From Candidatus Daviesbacteria bacterium RIFCSPLOWO2_02_FULL_41_8 (GTDB taxonomy: Bacteria; Patescibacteriota; Microgenomatia; Daviesbacterales; UBA10151), in the NCBI GenBank assembly GCA_001777455.1, contig MFDZ01000006.1, forward strand, positions 1-7,732: a DNA stretch of 7,732 bases, read 5' to 3'. Shown here one piece after another: positions 1 to 5,077 of the stretch. How positions within the stretch are numbered: the first letter of the stretch is position 1; each line of letters starts with the position of its first letter. Below the pieces are notes generated by a model, which made no database searches, was not told the origin of the DNA, and worked only from the letters and a program-made list of their open reading frames with translations. Made by a program: the position numbers and the translations under genes.

Positions 1-548
1 CGCCGGCCAATGGTCAGCAACAACAGCAACAAGCCCAACCGGCAGAATTACCTTTGGCTAAAAACAAAAAGTTGTCTAAGTTTCCGGGGCCGCTAAAACC
101 GGCAGATTTAGCCAATAAAAAAGCGATGATTCAAACGGTTAAAGGAATTATAGAATTACAAATTTATCCCGAGGCAACTATGGCCGCTTCCAATTTTTTG
201 ATCTTAGCTGATAACGGTTATTATAATGGGTTAACTTTTCATCGGGTGGAGCCGGGGTTTGTGATCCAGGGCGGGGATCCGGTCGGGGATGGAAGCGGAG
301 GGCCGGGTTATACTTTTACCGAAAGCAGCTTGTTTTATAAAAAATATGATAAGGGAATATTGGCAATGGCGAAGAGAGCGGATGAGCCGACGGGGACCGG
401 AGGCAGTCAGTTTTTTATTATGTTGGCAGATAATCCTTTACCACCGGAATATGTGATTTTCGGTAAAGTTATCTTCGGTCAGGATGTGGTGGAAAAAATT
501 GCCGTAGGGGATGTCATGCAAAAGGTGACAGTGCAGAATCTTCAATGA
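1..548 (+). CDS. Cyclophilin-type peptidyl-prolyl cis-trans isomerase, 5'-truncated by the window edge
   Basis: This enzyme catalyses cis-trans isomerisation of Xaa-Pro bonds and assists protein folding. The reading frame (first full codon at base 3) is open to the window edge, so the true start lies outside. A TTG at 54 could be read as a start, but the frame before it encodes a linker with six consecutive glutamines followed by AQPAELP. Such a linker usually joins a folded domain to an N-terminal signal or membrane anchor, so an exported or anchored protein is inferred, not seen. Cyclophilin landmarks appear in order: FHRVEPGFVIQGGD (catalytic Arg codon at 243, Gln at 267), the TGTGGSQFFI block near 393-419, and YVIFGKVI near 451-474. 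The tryptophan that binds cyclosporin in human cyclophilin A is absent, as in many bacterial members. It ends at TGA 546-548. The family is confident; location and full length are unknown. Confidence 0.9.
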   Translation, partial: PANGQQQQQQAQPAELPLAKNKKLSKFPGPLKPADLANKKAMIQTVKGIIELQIYPEATMAASNFLILADNGYYNGLTFHRVEPGFVIQGGDPVGDGSGGPGYTFTESSLFYKKYDKGILAMAKRADEPTGTGGSQFFIMLADNPLPPEYVIFGKVIFGQDVVEKIAVGDVMQKVTVQNLQ

Positions 549-555
549 TTCAAAC

Positions 556-625
556 TGTCATCCCGGACTTGATCCGGGGATCCATAGAATTATCTGTATA
601 GATTCCTGCTTTCGCAGGAATGACA
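556..625. repeat. 70-bp palindromic intergenic repeat with TGTCAT/ATGACA ends
   Basis: The unit starts TGTCAT (556-561) and ends ATGACA (620-625), a 6-bp terminal inverted repeat. Inside are a hairpin CCCGGA-CTTGA-TCCGGG (562-578), a weak central hairpin around 585-600, and an 8-bp hairpin ATTCCTGC-TTTC-GCAGGAAT (602-621) that overlaps the right terminus. It lies 7 bp after the isomerase stop codon. The wording (TGTCATCCCGGA..., ...GCAGGAATGACA) resembles dispersed palindromic elements I recall from many bacterial genomes, such as those of Wolbachia. No T-run follows, so a terminator role is possible but unsupported. Only one copy of this family is in the window, so dispersed-repeat status is inferred from its form. 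Confidence 0.7.
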
Positions 626-636
626 AAAGGGGAACT

Positions 637-652
637 ACACAATATATTGTAT
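637..652. promoter_or_regulatory. NrdR box upstream of nrdR-nrdJ
   Basis: ACACAATATATTGTAT is a near-perfect palindrome that matches the known NrdR-box consensus (acaCwAtATaTwGtgt) at 15 of 16 positions. It lies 45 bp before the nrdR start codon. NrdR is the zinc-ribbon/ATP-cone repressor that senses nucleotide state and represses ribonucleotide reductase genes. Since the box precedes nrdR itself and the overlapping reductase gene, autoregulation of the operon is inferred. Confidence 0.85.
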
Positions 653-667
653 ATTGACACTTCAAGA

Positions 668-683
668 TATCAACATGTTATGC
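668..683. promoter_or_regulatory. Possible degenerate second NrdR box
   Basis: NrdR boxes usually occur in pairs about three helical turns apart. Exactly 31 bp downstream of the first box, centre to centre (15-bp gap), lies a palindromic core AACATGTT inside a sequence that matches the consensus at roughly 9 of 16 positions. It touches the predicted -10 element. Spacing is the main support; the match is weak. Confidence 0.35.
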
Positions 684-689
684 TACAAT
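681..689 (+). promoter_or_regulatory. Extended -10 element for nrdR (TGCTACAAT)
   Basis: TGC-TACAAT is an extended -10 box with one mismatch from TATAAT in the hexamer. It ends 7 nt before the GTG at 697, so transcription would begin at or next to the start codon and give a leaderless mRNA. A perfect TTGACA at 654-659 is nearby, but 24 bp is too far for a standard -35/-10 pair with this hexamer. TTGACA may instead pair with a weaker GTTATG at 677-682 (17-bp spacer). No ribosome-binding site precedes the GTG. Confidence 0.55.
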
Positions 690-696
690 TAGTTTT

Positions 697-1137
697 GTGA
701 AATGCCCGTTTTGCCAAAGTAATTTAAGTAAAGTTGTCGATAAAAGATCGGTACAGCGCCGCGGGGAAGTCCGCCGCCGGCGCGAGTGTTTAAAGTGCGC
801 TAACCGTTTTACGACCTACGAAACCACTGCCCGGATAGACATCTTAGTTATCAAAAAAGACGGCAAACACGAACCATTTACGAGGGAAAAATTGCAGGCT
901 GGTCTGATTAAAGCTTTAGAAAAGCGGCCGGGTGTTGACAAGGTTCCGAACATACTTGATAGAATAGAGGGCCGGATTCGGGCGAAGAGACTGCAGGAGG
1001 TTCCGACGCGAACGCTGGGCAGTTGGGTGCTGGCAGAACTTAAAAAACTGGATTCAATTGCCTATTTGCGTTTTGCGAGCGTTTACAGAACCTTTTCTGA
1101 CCCAAAGGATTTTAAAAAAGAAATTGAGACTTTATGA
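697..1137 (+). CDS. nrdR: Transcriptional repressor NrdR
   Basis: A 146-residue protein of normal NrdR length (E. coli 149). It has an N-terminal zinc ribbon with C3-x2-C6 and C31-x2-C34, an arginine-rich stretch (residues 20-29) and the family motif NRFTTYET. An ATP-cone domain follows from about residue 49 to 139 (KKDGKHEPFTREKLQAGL near its start). NrdR binds ATP/dATP through the cone and represses ribonucleotide reductase promoters at NrdR boxes; one such box is at 637-652. The start is GTG: it gives the canonical N-terminus MKCPFC, no ATG lies in frame between it and the upstream TGA at 655-657, and it lies 7 nt after a -10 box. Its stop overlaps the start of the reductase gene by four bases (ATGA, 1134-1137), which indicates translational coupling. 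Identification is firm. Confidence 0.97.
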   Translation: MKCPFCQSNLSKVVDKRSVQRRGEVRRRRECLKCANRFTTYETTARIDILVIKKDGKHEPFTREKLQAGLIKALEKRPGVDKVPNILDRIEGRIRAKRLQEVPTRTLGSWVLAELKKLDSIAYLRFASVYRTFSDPKDFKKEIETL

Positions 1138-3800
1138 AAAAAACTAAAACTACGATGCAAGTTATTTCCGTACCCCGGATTCGTGTCCGGAGGAAAACTA
1201 ATGGTCAAATAAAGACAAACGGTCTGGACCACAACGGGCGCAGTTTTGAAACCAGGTTTACTCCCCGCTACAAAAAAATGCCTCCAATGCCGAAAGAGTT
1301 GCCGGAGCCGACATTTTCCGAAAGCTCCAATAAAATTTTAAAGGAGAGATATTTACTAAAAGGCGGTAATTTGGAAGTTGTGGAAGGTGTTTCTGAGAGA
1401 TTTTGGCATATTGCATATGATATTGCTTCAGGCGATTTTGACTTCTCGTCCGACAAAATGTCGGATTCGAAGCAAGCTTCTACATCGAAGCAAGCTTCTG
1501 CGCCGGAGCAGGTTTTGGGGTTAGCTAAGCAGTTTTATAACGTGATGGTAAAGCAGGAATTTTTGCCTAACTCTCCCACCATCATGAATGCCGGAAAGCA
1601 AAACGGTTTGCAATACTCGGCCTGTTTTGTTCTTCCTGTAGGAGATTCTCTACCGGAAATATTTGATTCCATAAAATATGCCGCGCTTATTCATCAGACA
1701 GGCGGCGGCACTGGGTTTGCCTTTTCGCGGCTCCGTCCGGCCGGTTCAATTGTTAATACAACCGGCGGCGTGGCCTCCGGCCCCGTGTCGTTTTTGCGGG
1801 TATTTAATGCCGCAACGGAGTCCATAAAGCAAGGCGGCACCAGGCGGGGAGCCAATATGGGGATTTTACGGGTGGACCATCCGGATATTTTGGAATTTAT
1901 CCGCTGTAAGGCGGAGCTGGATGATTTAAACAAACCGGTTTATGAAAAGATCGCCCCACTTTTGCCGGATGAGCAAACCCGGGATTTTGTAAAGACTTTA
2001 TTGTTAGACAAACAAATCTCCAACTTTAATATCTCGGTGGCTGTGACGAATAAGTTTATGGAGGCGCTGGAGCGCGGAGAAGACTATGACCTGATTACTC
2101 CGCCGAGCGGAGAAGCGGTCGGTAAACTTAATTCCAGGAAAGTTTTTGATGAAATAATTGAGCGGGCTTGGAAAACCGGCGACCCGGGACTGATCTTTAT
2201 TGACCGGATTAATGACTCCCCTGCCAACCCTATCCCTAAACTGGAAACTATAGAAAGCACAAATCCGTGCGGAGAGCAACCTCTGGCACCCTGGGATGCT
2301 TGTAATTTAGGGTCCATTAATTTGGGTAAATTTGTTTTGGCGGACGGATCCGGTTTGGATTGGGAAAGATTGAAGTCCGTTACCCGTTTGGCCGTACACT
2401 TTTTGGATAATGTGGTACAGACCAATCCTTTTACGCTAAAGCAAATTTATGATGAGGTTCACAAAAACCGGAGAATTGGCTTGGGAGTAATGGGGTTTGC
2501 GGATATGCTGTTTAAATTAAAGGTGCCTTATAATTCTGACGAGGCATTGGAGCTGGCCCGGCAAATAATGAAGTTTATAAATGAGGAAGGGCACCTTGAG
2601 TCGGAAGAGTTGGCGAAATTCCGGGGACCTTTTCCGAACTGGATTAATTCAATTTATGCTGACCGCCGCTCCGGCGCTTTTAAAAACAGGTCGGTATCAC
2701 CGGCTTATGTCGGCGGAAGACCAATCAGGAATTCTACAATCACCACCATTGCCCCCACCGGTACTATTTCAATCATCGGGGATTGTTCCTCCGGCATTGA
2801 GCCGGTATTTGCCTTGGCCTATATTCACCGGGCCAAAGCCAAAGGAGATGAATACAGAGTCTTAACAATTGCCAATCAAACATTTACCGATATTGCCAAA
2901 AGAGAGGGTTTTTATAGTGACGGCTTGGCCGCCAAAGTCTTGGAGCACGGCTCTGTTGCCGGTGTTGCCGGTGTGCCGGAGGAGTGGCAAAAAGTTTTTA
3001 TCACGGCCCAGGAAATTGATCCGGTTTGGCATGTTAAAATGCAGGCTGCGTTCCAAGCCCACACCGACAACGGGGTGTCTAAAACCATTAATTTGCCCAA
3101 TTCCGCGACCCGCGACGATGTGGCTATGGCGTATAAAATGGCCTACGATACCGGTTGCAGCGGCATCACGATTTACCGGGATGGTTCAAAAGGCACTCAG
3201 GTTTTGAATGTGTCGTCTTCCCTGAGTCAAACAAAAGAAGATCCGGCGGCGCCGGTGGCTGAGAGGCCGATGATTTTGCGGGGCCGGACTTATAAAGTTT
3301 CCACACCGGTGGGGGAAGCTTTTATTACCGTCAACAGGGATGTCAGCGGCCAGCCGTTTGAAGTGTTTGTAACAGTCGGCCGGGCCGGTATGCACACTAT
3401 GGCAGATGCGGAGGCAATGGGCAGATTGGTATCTTTATCGCTCCGTTTGGCCAGAGGCGCGCAAGGGACAGACCCCAAAGCAGTGGCACTAAAAATTGTC
3501 GGGCAATTGCGGGGGATTGGGGGAGCCTCATCCGTGGGTTTTGGAAAAAACCGGGTGCAAAGTTTGGCGGATGCGATTGCCAAAGTTTTGGCAGAGGATT
3601 TGGCCTTAACTCCGGAAGAGCAGACAGTTGAGACAATCCCGCTTAATTTAACAGTTAATGGTGATGTTTCCCAACTACTAACTACTAACTACCAACTCCC
3701 AACTGTTAATGCAGACCTCTGTCCCGAGTGCGGCTCAGCCTCTTTTGTAATGGAAGAAGGCTGTAAGAAGTGTCACTCCTGTGGTTATTCAATGTGTTAA
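1134..3800 (+). CDS. nrdJ: Adenosylcobalamin-dependent (class II) ribonucleoside-diphosphate reductase
   Basis: An 888-residue class II ribonucleotide reductase, which makes deoxyribonucleotides using a radical generated from adenosylcobalamin and needs no oxygen or small subunit. Catalytic residues are in place: the thiyl-radical cysteine in NPCGE (N377, C379, E381) and the redox pair C164 (YSACFVLP) and C390 (DACNLGSINL). The 11-residue step from C379 to C390 equals that in Thermotoga maritima NrdJ (C322/C333). Other landmarks are FLPNSPTIMNAG, the glycine-rich QTGGGTGFAFSRLRP and PTGTISIIGDCSSGIEP. A TSCPD-type domain spans about residues 712-822. The C-terminus is a cysteine-rich tail (C863, C866, C877, C880, C883, C888) expected to hold zinc and re-reduce the active site. 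No N-terminal ATP-cone is visible. Two low-complexity stretches (about residues 105-124 and 839-859) coincide with palindromic repeat-like DNA. It is the second gene of the nrdR operon, with GAG at 1126-1128 as a modest ribosome-binding site. Confidence 0.97.
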   Translation: MKKTKTTMQVISVPRIRVRRKTNGQIKTNGLDHNGRSFETRFTPRYKKMPPMPKELPEPTFSESSNKILKERYLLKGGNLEVVEGVSERFWHIAYDIASGDFDFSSDKMSDSKQASTSKQASAPEQVLGLAKQFYNVMVKQEFLPNSPTIMNAGKQNGLQYSACFVLPVGDSLPEIFDSIKYAALIHQTGGGTGFAFSRLRPAGSIVNTTGGVASGPVSFLRVFNAATESIKQGGTRRGANMGILRVDHPDILEFIRCKAELDDLNKPVYEKIAPLLPDEQTRDFVKTLLLDKQISNFNISVAVTNKFMEALERGEDYDLITPPSGEAVGKLNSRKVFDEIIERAWKTGDPGLIFIDRINDSPANPIPKLETIESTNPCGEQPLAPWDACNLGSINLGKFVLADGSGLDWERLKSVTRLAVHFLDNVVQTNPFTLKQIYDEVHKNRRIGLGVMGFADMLFKLKVPYNSDEALELARQIMKFINEEGHLESEELAKFRGPFPNWINSIYADRRSGAFKNRSVSPAYVGGRPIRNSTITTIAPTGTISIIGDCSSGIEPVFALAYIHRAKAKGDEYRVLTIANQTFTDIAKREGFYSDGLAAKVLEHGSVAGVAGVPEEWQKVFITAQEIDPVWHVKMQAAFQAHTDNGVSKTINLPNSATRDDVAMAYKMAYDTGCSGITIYRDGSKGTQVLNVSSSLSQTKEDPAAPVAERPMILRGRTYKVSTPVGEAFITVNRDVSGQPFEVFVTVGRAGMHTMADAEAMGRLVSLSLRLARGAQGTDPKAVALKIVGQLRGIGGASSVGFGKNRVQSLADAIAKVLAEDLALTPEEQTVETIPLNLTVNGDVSQLLTTNYQLPTVNADLCPECGSASFVMEEGCKKCHSCGYSMC
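1449..1499. repeat. Palindrome plus 18-bp tandem repeat inserted in frame in nrdJ
   Basis: A perfect 7-bp stem (TCCGACA, AAA, TGTCGGA; 1449-1465) is followed by two copies of the 15-mer TCGAAGCAAGCTTCT (1467-1481 and 1485-1499), spaced 18 bp apart. Each 15-mer contains its own small hairpin, GAAGC-AA-GCTTC. The period is a multiple of three, and the encoded peptide reads SKQAS-T-SKQAS-A (residues 112-123). It lies in a hydrophilic stretch between the helix-like ERFWHIAYDIASGD and the conserved FLPNSPTIMNAG region, probably a surface loop. This resembles the coding palindromic elements known from Rickettsia; relation to that family is not claimed. Confidence 0.6.
3648..3709. repeat. 62-bp element with 9-bp inverted ends and an ACTACTA-type core, within nrdJ
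   Basis: TTAACAGTT (3648-3656) and AACTGTTAA (3701-3709) are exact inverted copies. Between them the DNA becomes a simple tandem pattern of ACTA, ACTA and CCAACT words (about 3672-3704). It encodes a low-complexity TSQLLTTNYQLPTVN-type linker just before the cysteine-rich C-terminal tail. The position in a linker between domains fits an insertion tolerated by the enzyme. It could also be simple-repeat slippage in an unconstrained linker. Confidence 0.5.
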
Positions 3801-3808
3801 TTTTCCAC

Positions 3809-3842
3809 TGTCATTGCGAGGAGTGAAACGACGAAGCAATCT
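3809..3842 (+). repeat. Palindromic repeat, left copy (TGTCATTGCGAG...GAAGCAATCT)
   Basis: This 34-bp copy has a 12-bp left arm TGTCATTGCGAG (3809-3820), a 12-bp middle and a 10-bp right arm GAAGCAATCT (3833-3842). ATTGC and GCAAT can pair as a stem. It begins 8 bp after the nrdJ stop codon. The same arms recur on the other strand at 4172-4199 and 4474-4501 with a 6-bp middle. The pattern is a type of intergenic repeat I recall as common in many bacterial genomes. Confidence 0.85.
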
Positions 3843-3856
3843 GGATAGGAATCAGT

Positions 3857-4147
3857 TTATCTGGTAATGGAATCGTATAAATTTTCAAATACAGGGTTAG
3901 CTGATTCTATCAATTTTAATTTCTTTTCTCTGGAACCGCCTTTGATTTGTTTTTCTCTGGCTATTGCATCATTAATATTTTCAAATACCTCATAAAATAC
4001 TAGTTTATTGATGTTATATTTATTGGTAAATCCGGGGACTAATTTTTGTTTATGTTCCCAAATTCTTCTTATTAAATTATTAGTTACTCCAGTATAAAAA
4101 ACATTATTCTGTGGGTTTGTAGCTATATAAATATAATACTGTTTCAC
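3857..4147 (-). CDS. Small GIY-YIG domain endonuclease
   Basis: A 96-residue single-domain protein of the short GIY-YIG (UvrC/YhbQ-like) family, which cuts DNA with one catalytic domain. The GIY part is YIY (residues 5-7) and the YIG part is YTG (18-20), followed by VTNNLIRRIWEHK with the arginine at 27/28 and H32. The catalytic glutamate is E65 in AREKQIKGG, and the conserved NP follows at N84-P85; all expected positions are intact. The start is GTG at 4145-4147. No ATG or GTG lies further upstream in frame before the stop at 4205-4207, and MKQYYIYI matches the usual family N-terminus. No clear ribosome-binding site precedes it. It is the only reverse-strand gene here and lies between inverted copies of a palindromic repeat. 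The domain is certain; the substrate, and whether it acts on the repeats, is unknown. Confidence 0.92.
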   Translation of the reverse strand: MKQYYIYIATNPQNNVFYTGVTNNLIRRIWEHKQKLVPGFTNKYNINKLVFYEVFENINDAIAREKQIKGGSREKKLKLIESANPVFENLYDSITR

Positions 4148-4171
4148 TGATTTAAGTATATTACATGGGCT

Positions 4172-4199
4172 AGATTGCTTCGCTCTGCTCGCAATGACA
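4172..4199 (-). repeat. Palindromic repeat, second copy (reverse orientation)
   Basis: A 28-bp copy whose reverse complement starts TGTCATTGCGAG, has a 6-bp middle CAGAGC and ends GAAGCAATCT. It is identical over all 28 bases to 4474-4501, and the identity stops at both edges. It lies upstream of the GIY-YIG start and 13 bp before the -10 element of the following membrane-protein gene. Confidence 0.88.
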
Positions 4200-4209
4200 G
4201 AATATTATT

Positions 4210-4218
4210 TGCTATAAT
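4210..4218 (+). promoter_or_regulatory. Extended -10 element (TGCTATAAT) for the small membrane protein
   Basis: TGC-TATAAT is a perfect extended -10. It ends 6 nt before the ATG at 4225, which places the transcription start on the A of the start codon and predicts a leaderless mRNA. No recognisable -35 is present at 17 bp, which is usual for extended -10 promoters. Confidence 0.7.
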
Positions 4219-4224
4219 CAAATT

Positions 4225-4470
4225 ATGAAACAAAGATTAATTGAAATAGGTGGGTGGTATGGCACTGTGGCAATAGTGGGAGCGTTTGCCCTGTCCAGTT
4301 TCGCCATCATTAAGCCAACTGATTCGATCTACCAGATACTAAATTTAACCGGATCGTTTGGGATAATCGCAGTTTCACTATACAAACGTGTCTGGCAGAC
4401 TGTAACTTTAAACAGCATTTGGGCGGTTATAGCTTTAATTGCATTAGCAAAAATTCTTCTCAATATTTAA
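4225..4470 (+). CDS. Small integral membrane protein, CBU_0592-like
   Basis: An 81-residue hydrophobic protein. Its pattern GWYGTVAIVGAFALSSF...SIYQILNLTGSFGIIAVSLYKR...TLNSIWAVIALIALAKIL fits the CBU_0592-like membrane family, whose function is unknown. Three membrane spans are likely, at about residues 12-30, 36-53 and 60-80, with the charged KR (54-55) between the second and third. The ATG at 4225 is supported by the perfect extended -10 box ending 6 nt upstream. It stands alone between two identical direct repeats (4172-4199 and 4474-4501), so it is probably its own transcription unit. I recognise the family by its sequence pattern and cannot assign a role. Confidence 0.8.
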   Translation: MKQRLIEIGGWYGTVAIVGAFALSSFAIIKPTDSIYQILNLTGSFGIIAVSLYKRVWQTVTLNSIWAVIALIALAKILLNI

Positions 4471-4473
4471 TCA

Positions 4474-4501
4474 AGATTGCTTCGCTCTGCTCGCAATGAC
4501 A
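4474..4501 (-). repeat. Palindromic repeat, third copy (reverse orientation)
   Basis: A 28-bp copy identical to 4172-4199, in the same orientation. It starts 3 bp after the membrane-protein stop codon and lies 12 bp before the -10 element of the adenosyltransferase gene. It may act as a weak hairpin between transcription units (ATTGC pairs with GCAAT), but no T-run follows. Confidence 0.88.
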
Positions 4502-4510
4502 AAGTAAAAA

Positions 4511-4519
4511 TGCTAGAAT
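4511..4519 (+). promoter_or_regulatory. Extended -10 element (TGCTAGAAT) for the adenosyltransferase gene
   Basis: TGC-TAGAAT is an extended -10 with one hexamer mismatch. It ends 6 nt before ATG 4526, so the transcript is predicted to be leaderless. The same TGCTA-N-AAT layout, 6-7 nt before the start codon, occurs upstream of nrdR and of the membrane-protein gene. It also helps reject the TTG at 4520 as the start. Confidence 0.6.
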
Positions 4520-4525
4520 TTGCTC

Positions 4526-5059
4526 ATGAATGATGGTAAGGGTTTAGTCATTATTTATACAGGCGAAGGAAAAGGGAAAACGACGGCGGCTTTGGGGTTA
4601 GTGCTTCGGGCTGTTGGCTACAAGAAAAAATGTCTGATAGTTCAATTCGGCAAAATGTGGTTTACGGGTGAGGTGGAAGGGGTAAAAAAACTTGCTCCGT
4701 TTGTGAAGTTGGTCCAGGGAGGCAAAGGGTTTGTTAAAATCCTGGGGGATAAACTGCCTTTAAAAGAGCACAAAAAAGCAGCCAAAGAAACTTTTCAAAA
4801 ATTACATAAGGAAATGATGTCCGGCAAATGGGATGTGGTGGTGGCGGATGAAATAGTGGGAGCGGTTTCTTCCGGTTTGCTTACGGAAAAGCAAGCTGTT
4901 ACACTGATTACAGATAAACCTAAACTCTTGGATTTAATATTAACCGGCCATCATGTATCAGAGAAGTTAATTCAAATGGCGGATTTGGTAACGGAAATGA
5001 GAGAGGTTAAACACCCGTACCAAAAGGGCATTTTGGCAAAAAAGGGTCTTGACTTTTAG
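4526..5059 (+). CDS. cobO: Cob(I)yrinic acid a,c-diamide / cob(I)alamin adenosyltransferase (CobO/BtuR type)
   Basis: A 177-residue P-loop enzyme that transfers the adenosyl group of ATP to the cobalt of reduced corrinoids, forming adenosylcobalamin. The nucleotide-binding loop TGEGKGKTTA spans residues 12-21, and the Walker B-like VVVADEI has D108 and E109. The family end motif HPYQKGILAKKGLDF is at the C-terminus. The usual (V/L)LTGR signature reads LTGHH here (140-143), a local departure. The ATG at 4526 gives a good family N-terminus and lies 6 nt after a -10 box; a TTG at 4520 would lie inside the promoter-start region. No other corrinoid biosynthesis gene is visible, so a salvage role feeding the class II reductase encoded upstream is inferred. 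The gene end overlaps the lon operator and promoter. Whether cobO or cobA/btuR is the better symbol is a naming matter. Confidence 0.93.
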   Translation: MNDGKGLVIIYTGEGKGKTTAALGLVLRAVGYKKKCLIVQFGKMWFTGEVEGVKKLAPFVKLVQGGKGFVKILGDKLPLKEHKKAAKETFQKLHKEMMSGKWDVVVADEIVGAVSSGLLTEKQAVTLITDKPKLLDLILTGHHVSEKLIQMADLVTEMREVKHPYQKGILAKKGLDF

Positions 5060-5077
5060 CACTTGTGGTGGTAAAGT
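5049..5077 (+). promoter_or_regulatory. Sigma-70 type promoter for lon
   Basis: TTGACT (5049-5054) and TAAAGT (5072-5077) are spaced by 17 bp, and the -10 has the TGn extension (TGG at 5069-5071). Transcription should start near 5084, giving a leader of about 12 nt. The promoter lies within the last codons of the adenosyltransferase gene, so lon can be transcribed separately. Confidence 0.65.

Larger units (their letters stand above)
3809..4199. mobile_element. Candidate mobile cassette: GIY-YIG nuclease gene between inverted palindromic repeats
   Basis: A 391-bp unit has ends that are inverted copies: TGTCATTGCGAG at the left edge and CTCGCAATGACA at the right edge, each followed inward by the arm GAAGCAATCT or its complement. 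The gene inside nearly fills the space: its stop is 14 bp from the left repeat and its start 24 bp from the right one. The insert is visibly more AT-rich than the flanking genes and runs against the direction of every other gene here. This looks like one palindromic unit opened in the middle by a nuclease gene. Mobility is inferred; no target-site duplication is evident. Confidence 0.45.

Noticed and set aside
54..56. TTG at 54 as the start codon of the isomerase
   Set aside because: The frame is open to the window edge and encodes a plausible glutamine-rich linker upstream, so the gene most likely starts outside the window.
654..689. TTGACA (654-659) with TACAAT (684-689) as a classical -35/-10 pair
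   Set aside because: The 24-bp spacer is too long; the TACAAT box is better read as an extended -10, with TTGACA possibly serving a weaker alternative hexamer.
2581..3207. Additional forward frames at 2581-2865 and 2869-3207 inside nrdJ
   Set aside because: They overlap a strongly conserved reductase frame, have no family pattern and are shadows of it.
3809..4501. CRISPR array
   Set aside because: The three repeat copies differ in orientation and middle length and are separated by whole genes, not by regular spacers.
4520..4522. TTG at 4520 as the adenosyltransferase start
   Set aside because: It directly abuts the predicted -10 box; ATG 4526 is 6 nt after the box and gives the better N-terminus.
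4471..4525. Cobalamin riboswitch before the adenosyltransferase or nrdJ
   Set aside because: The spacers (55 bp here, a 4-bp overlap before nrdJ, 148 bp before nrdR largely filled by a repeat and NrdR box) leave no room for the riboswitch fold, and no B12-box was seen.
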